Assembly: GCA_021158865.1 (NCBI GenBank)
Contig: JAGGSX010000008.1
Coordinates: 1 to 8,814, forward strand
Source of the DNA: Thermoplasmata archaeon
GTDB lineage: Archaea; Thermoplasmatota; E2; UBA202; JdFR-43
Direction: 5' to 3'
Length of the DNA: 8,814 bases
The position numbers and the translations under genes are program-made. This document shows positions 6,178-8,814 of this stretch, piece after piece. The notes beneath the pieces are model-generated. The model did not search any database and had not been told where the DNA came from. It saw nothing but the letters and a program-made list of their open reading frames with translations. How positions within the stretch are numbered: the first letter of the stretch is position 1; every line of letters starts with the position of its first letter.

Positions 6178-6936
6178 ATGAAAATATGGAAAATATTAGG
6201 CATTGGAATAGCAATTGCTTTAATAATAGCAAATAATGGTGTCAATGGTATAGCAGGTAAAGAGAAACCTTTTCTTTCCAAAAACGAGATAGCAGATTTT
6301 TTAGCATCGCTGGGTATCAATGAAAAAACCATTTCTACAATGAACCTTTCGGATGTTTATCTGAGTGATATTCCAGATAATTTTTGGTCATGGATGAACA
6401 TGAGTAAGGATGATAGTGCCAAAATGGTTAAGGATATAATCCATCAGGTAACAGTCAATGAAACTGGTGCATTAGAAAAACTTATAGAATTATTCTATGG
6501 CAAAGAGAAGAGACCAATACTTAACTTTGGCCCAGAAACTATTGAAGAACTAAAAGGCAAACCAAGAACCACAGTTTATGGAAAAATTCCAAAACTAGAT
6601 ACACAAGAAGAAAGGTGGGAATGGCTGGATGAACTCAAAGAGATAGATAGGAAAATAGATAAAATACTTATAAAACAACATGGTTATCCTAACGGCCCAA
6701 TGGTTATATGTGGTGTTGGAGAAGGCTATTTACTGCTTTCAATGTATGAGAAATATAAGATGGACGAAGATTTATTAAAGAAAATCTATTCGAAAATTGA
6801 TGTTATAGCGAAATCTATCGGGATAACAAACGTTCCTGTGGTTATTGAAAAAAGTAGTCAGTTAGCAATGACATGTGATGCAGGTGAACCGATAAATATC
6901 GCCCTATTGAAGGAGGAACCGAATCGTAAATTATGA
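6178..6936 (+). CDS. Surviving reading frame: signal peptide and pro-region of a broken serine protease
   Basis: This is the still-open 252-residue first part of the protease relic described in the next entry. The ATG at 6178 is preferred to one at 6124 because a signal peptide follows at once (MKIWKILGIGIAIALIIAN) and the TATA box lies between the two. Residues 27 to about 235 are a mixed alpha/beta pro-region with no known motif (GYPNGPMVICGVGEGYLLLS near 161-180, then VPVVIEKSSQ near 220-229). Such exported proteases usually need this region for folding. The last roughly ten codons (ALLKEEPNRKL) are out of frame relative to the original gene and are an artefact of the lesion. If still translated it would be an exported fragment without protease activity. 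Confidence 0.55.
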   Translation: MKIWKILGIGIAIALIIANNGVNGIAGKEKPFLSKNEIADFLASLGINEKTISTMNLSDVYLSDIPDNFWSWMNMSKDDSAKMVKDIIHQVTVNETGALEKLIELFYGKEKRPILNFGPETIEELKGKPRTTVYGKIPKLDTQEERWEWLDELKEIDRKIDKILIKQHGYPNGPMVICGVGEGYLLLSMYEKYKMDEDLLKKIYSKIDVIAKSIGITNVPVVIEKSSQLAMTCDAGEPINIALLKEEPNRKL

Positions 6937-7294
6937 TTCTGGTTGGTGGGAATCAACGTTGGGCTGGTCTGCTAAACGTGGCACCATGAATCAACCCCTA
7001 TAGGAATGCCTATATATCAGCCCGATTGTCCATATCAAGCAGGGGAAGTATCAGACTGTGGCGGAGAGTACTCAGATGCTGCTTTTGTGAGTTTCAGCAA
7101 TGTTGGACCCTACATTTACACTCTCCCTTATGGTTATCATTTGGGAATTGTAATTGGCTACCATGATCCTTAGGATGGTGAATATGTTTACATGTCAGGT
7201 ATTTCATCGGGGTGGCACGGCGGAACAGTATTATTAACTCATGTGATATTCAATGATGGGACTCTCTTTCCCACTCTTTATAATCAAGTAATAG

Positions 7295-7302
7295 TTGATT
7301 GA
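7295..7302 (+). repeat. TTGA tandem duplication causing a frameshift
   Basis: TTGATTGA replaces a single TTGA. Removing one copy restores the reading ...NQVIVDYSTLLGDSGSPV of the protease, whereas with both copies the frame ends at TGA 7300-7302. This is a typical replication-slippage lesion. Confidence 0.75.
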
Positions 7303-7524
7303 CTACTCAACGCTTCTAGGTGACAGTGGCTCTCCTGTATTAGATTATGGAAGAGAGATATTTCCAGGCTTGGCATTTGTTAAAATATGTGGGATCAATA
7401 AAGGAGAAATAATGGATGGTGACTGCCAAGGAGATGCTGTCGTTTCGCCACAGTCAGGTATCTATACCGATATACATGCAAGGTCCCTAAGCCTTTAACT
7501 GCCATATAAGCAGATAAAGATGAA

Positions 7525-7547
7525 ATTTCTCCTTCTTTTCCTTTTGT
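7525..7547 (+). terminator. Pyrimidine-rich tract after the protease relic
   Basis: TTTCTCC, TTCTTTTCC and TTTTG follow the end of the pseudogene within 30 bases and lie just before the end of the convergent gene. It has the form of an archaeal T-rich terminator for plus-strand transcripts. Confidence 0.4.
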
Positions 7548-7551
7548 TAGT

Positions 7552-8310
7552 CTACTTATTTTTTGGCTTTGATGCTTTGATAATAGTAATAAAAATTAGC
7601 AATAAAACAGTGATTGCAAAAACATAAATATAGTATTTGTAGGCAATCATTTCTTTGTGATATGATGTGGAAATAAGCTCCATATCATTTCCAATCTTTT
7701 TACCATTCTCGTAACTTTCTGCCAATACAATATTTTTAACTTCTGGGGAAAAATAATCTATAGTATATGAGTCTAGCTCACTTTCGTATTGTTGTTTTAT
7801 CACGTAGCATTCAAAATTTCCTGCTCCTGTTTTAATGCTTTTTTTTCCAATACATTCGTAGTGTATTACCAAAGTGTTGTTTCTGAATATTTCTCCATTA
7901 GGACCTCCATTAACCTCCGTTATACTCTGATTCCATTTTTTACCTACATCCTGAAATTTGAATTTTTCCATAGGTAGATCGTAAATAAGCGGACCAACTT
8001 TCCAGTATGGATAACCCCCAATGTATGCTAAATCACTTACCCTGTAAAAATAAAAACTCGTGAAGTTACGTGAACGCATAGTTTCTTTTACTCTATAGGC
8101 GTGGTATTTCTTACCATAAAATGTTATATTTTCTATTCCTACCACTTTATACTCAGCGATAACTCCCTTAGCGGTAAGATTCTCGGCTGTCTCCTCATAC
8201 CATGTTATTTCGTATTTCCAATAGTCACCAATTTTCCAGTTTAAATTATTAGAATGGATGAGTGGAGACAGCAAAATAATGATAAGGAAAGGGATTAACA
8301 ATTTTTTCAT
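7552..8310 (-). CDS. Secreted protein with C-terminal membrane anchor, unknown function
   Basis: A 252-residue protein facing the cell exterior. A signal peptide covers residues 1-20 (MKKLLIPFLIIILLSPLIHS). The body is rich in aromatic beta strands: WKIGDYWKYEITW (25-37), KKYHAYRVKET (67-77), FTSFYFYRVSDLAYIGG (83-99) and GAGNFECYVIKQQYES (162-177). DSYTIDYFSPEVKNIVLAES (180-199) resembles the 'YYSPEVG' strand seen in DUF3108-like beta-barrel lipid- or sugar-associated proteins. Residues 226-245 form a membrane helix followed by the basic tail KASKPKNK, so it is a type I anchored protein. It has five N-glycosylation sequons (Asn44, 61, 82, 127, 144), consistent with an extracellular archaeal protein. 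No catalytic motif is seen. AGG ten bases before the ATG is a weak ribosome site, and TAAATATT about 21 bases before it is a possible TATA box. It ends close to the protease relic in a convergent arrangement. Confidence 0.75.
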   Translation of the reverse strand: MKKLLIPFLIIILLSPLIHSNNLNWKIGDYWKYEITWYEETAENLTAKGVIAEYKVVGIENITFYGKKYHAYRVKETMRSRNFTSFYFYRVSDLAYIGGYPYWKVGPLIYDLPMEKFKFQDVGKKWNQSITEVNGGPNGEIFRNNTLVIHYECIGKKSIKTGAGNFECYVIKQQYESELDSYTIDYFSPEVKNIVLAESYENGKKIGNDMELISTSYHKEMIAYKYYIYVFAITVLLLIFITIIKASKPKNK

Positions 8311-8325
8311 GATAAAAATACCTAT

Positions 8326-8727
8326 TCAATATTTACGGTTTTCTGGAATAAGATATTCGAATGCTTTGAAAAACCTATCGTATTCCCAATTTCTTTCAAT
8401 AGCAGTCAATATTGCATCAATTTATTATATATTCCTAAGATTTAGTGATATTCATTTTATCTGGCGTAAATCAAGGAATTCGTTTCTAATGAAATATTTT
8501 GCAATTCAACAGCAAAATTTATCATATCACGGTTTTACACGAAATTCTCTCCTTTTATGTATTTCAGAGCCAAATCACCAAATGACCATGGCAAATGGAT
8601 ATGGAAGTCTTCATAACAGAGGGAAGGAAACAATATGCTCGCATAATCATTGATGATAATTGAGGAAATAAAAATATTCTTTCACTGCTTCAGGAATTTG
8701 TTGAATGGTTCCGCCAATGTATATTTT
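8326..8727 (-). pseudogene. Possible relic of a minus-strand gene, unidentified
   Basis: The last 500 bases hold no intact gene. On the minus strand there is a run of protein-like pieces. 8727-8647 reads with GGTIQQIPEAVKEYFYFLNY before a TGA. 8681-8535 reads with LCYEDFHIHLPWSFGDLALK and YIKGENFV before a TAA. 8534-8457 stays in the same frame across that TAA and reads MINFAVELQNISLETNSLIY. 8421-8326 reads ILTAIERNWEYDRFFKAFEY then LIPENRKY and stop. The order, orientation and helix-like composition suggest one decayed gene with at least two frameshifts and one stop, ending 15 bases before the anchored-protein gene. I recognise no family. A plus-strand frame at 8258-8653 covers the same bases but starts inside the opposing gene and looks like antisense. 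This is a tentative call. Confidence 0.35.
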
Positions 8728-8767
8728 TCAAAAAATGTTACCGATGTTACTTGACAATACGTAATCC

Positions 8768-8814
8768 AAAATGATTTTAATAAAGCCATAGAAATATAAA
8801 AATGATTTAATAAA
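8768..8814. repeat. Imperfect direct repeat at the window end
   Basis: AAAATGATTTTAATAAA (8768-8784) recurs as AAAAATGATTTAATAAA (8798-8814), differing by a one-base shift, with a 13-base spacer. Both contain TTTAATAAA-like AT cores that could be promoter elements. In AT-rich DNA this could be chance, and the second copy is cut by the window edge. Confidence 0.3.

Larger units (their letters stand above)
6178..7498 (+). pseudogene. Decayed secreted trypsin-like (S1-fold) serine protease
   Basis: Joining three frames restores one S1-type protease. After the pro-region, the mature start RPIEGGT is read in the frame of 6900. NYDSGWWESTLGWSAKRG then follows in the frame of 6929 and GMPIYQPDCPYQAGEVSDCG in the frame of 7003. 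Next come YSDAAFVSF with the candidate catalytic Asp (7072-7095) and GEYVYMSGISSGWHGGTV (7177-7230), corresponding to the KSGRTTG region of streptogrisin-like enzymes. The active-site GDSGSPV follows from 7319 and the frame ends at 7496-7498. Lesions: net shifts near 6900 and near 6918; loss of the segment between about 6980 and 7000, where the catalytic His (TAGH region) should be; an in-frame TAG at 7171; and a tandem TTGA (7295-7302) that shifts the frame just before the active Ser. The His loss alone would abolish activity. Sequencing error could explain single shifts but not all lesions. Confidence 0.82.

Noticed and set aside
7171..7173. In-frame TAG in the protease relic as a pyrrolysine codon
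   Set aside because: The gene has several frameshifts and lacks its catalytic-His segment, so the TAG is better explained as decay. S1 proteases are not known for pyrrolysine.
8258..8653. 131-codon plus-strand open frame at the window end
   Set aside because: It begins inside the signal-peptide region of the opposing gene, has no ribosome site, and has an antisense-like composition.
8647..8727. Transposase C-terminus of an insertion element
   Set aside because: The piece ending FLNYH faintly recalls integrase ends, but no DDE residues, terminal inverted repeats or target duplication are visible.
1..8814. CRISPR array or defence system
   Set aside because: No regularly spaced repeats and no cas, toxin-antitoxin or restriction-type genes were found.

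Overview
The window looks like a chromosomal segment of an AT-rich euryarchaeon. The evidence is a tRNA-Trp gene with an archaeal bulge-helix-bulge intron and no encoded CCA, TATA-box promoters with very short or absent leaders, Shine-Dalgarno sites of the GGAGG/GGTGAT type, and several short signal-peptide-bearing secreted proteins. The protein style and AT richness would fit an uncultured Thermoplasmata-like lineage, but this is an impression, not a demonstration.

Layout from left to right. (1) 99-1664 (+) encodes a secreted Asp-box (BNR) beta-propeller protein with a C-terminal Ig-like domain. (2) 1746-1887 (+) is a split tRNA-Trp(CCA); its 69-nt intron folds as a box C/D guide RNA whose two guides point, by the N+5 rule, at C34 and C39 of the same tRNA. 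(3) 1909-2109 (+) is a 66-residue two-helix membrane protein starting 21 nt after the tRNA. (4) 2151-3602 (+) is a secreted or membrane-anchored Ntn-hydrolase of the C69/C45 type, probably transcribed without a leader. (5) 6009-3603 (-) is a tight operon: succinyl-CoA ligase beta (sucC), alpha (sucD), and a gamma-carbonic-anhydrase-like hexapeptide protein that has lost part of the usual active site. Its end abuts the end of the Ntn-hydrolase gene with no base between the stop codons. (6) 6178-7498 (+) is a decayed secreted trypsin-like serine protease: signal peptide and pro-region are intact, but the catalytic part is broken by several frameshifts, a lost catalytic-His segment, an in-frame TAG and a TTGA duplication. 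(7) 8310-7552 (-) is a secreted protein anchored by a C-terminal membrane helix. (8) 8311-8814 holds no intact gene; the minus strand carries short protein-like fragments that look like a second gene relic.

The metabolic core is sucCD, which interconverts succinyl-CoA and succinate with nucleoside triphosphate formation. Most other genes act at or outside the membrane (propeller, Ntn hydrolase, anchored protein, former protease), suggesting a lifestyle that uses extracellular protein or polymer. The most notable item is the self-guiding tRNA-Trp intron. Intronic box C/D guides in tRNA-Trp are known from haloarchaea and other euryarchaea, so it is an instance of a known system, here with a non-canonical D box (AUGA), C rather than U as the second target, and a possible alternative hairpin. 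I did not find a convincing wholly new system.
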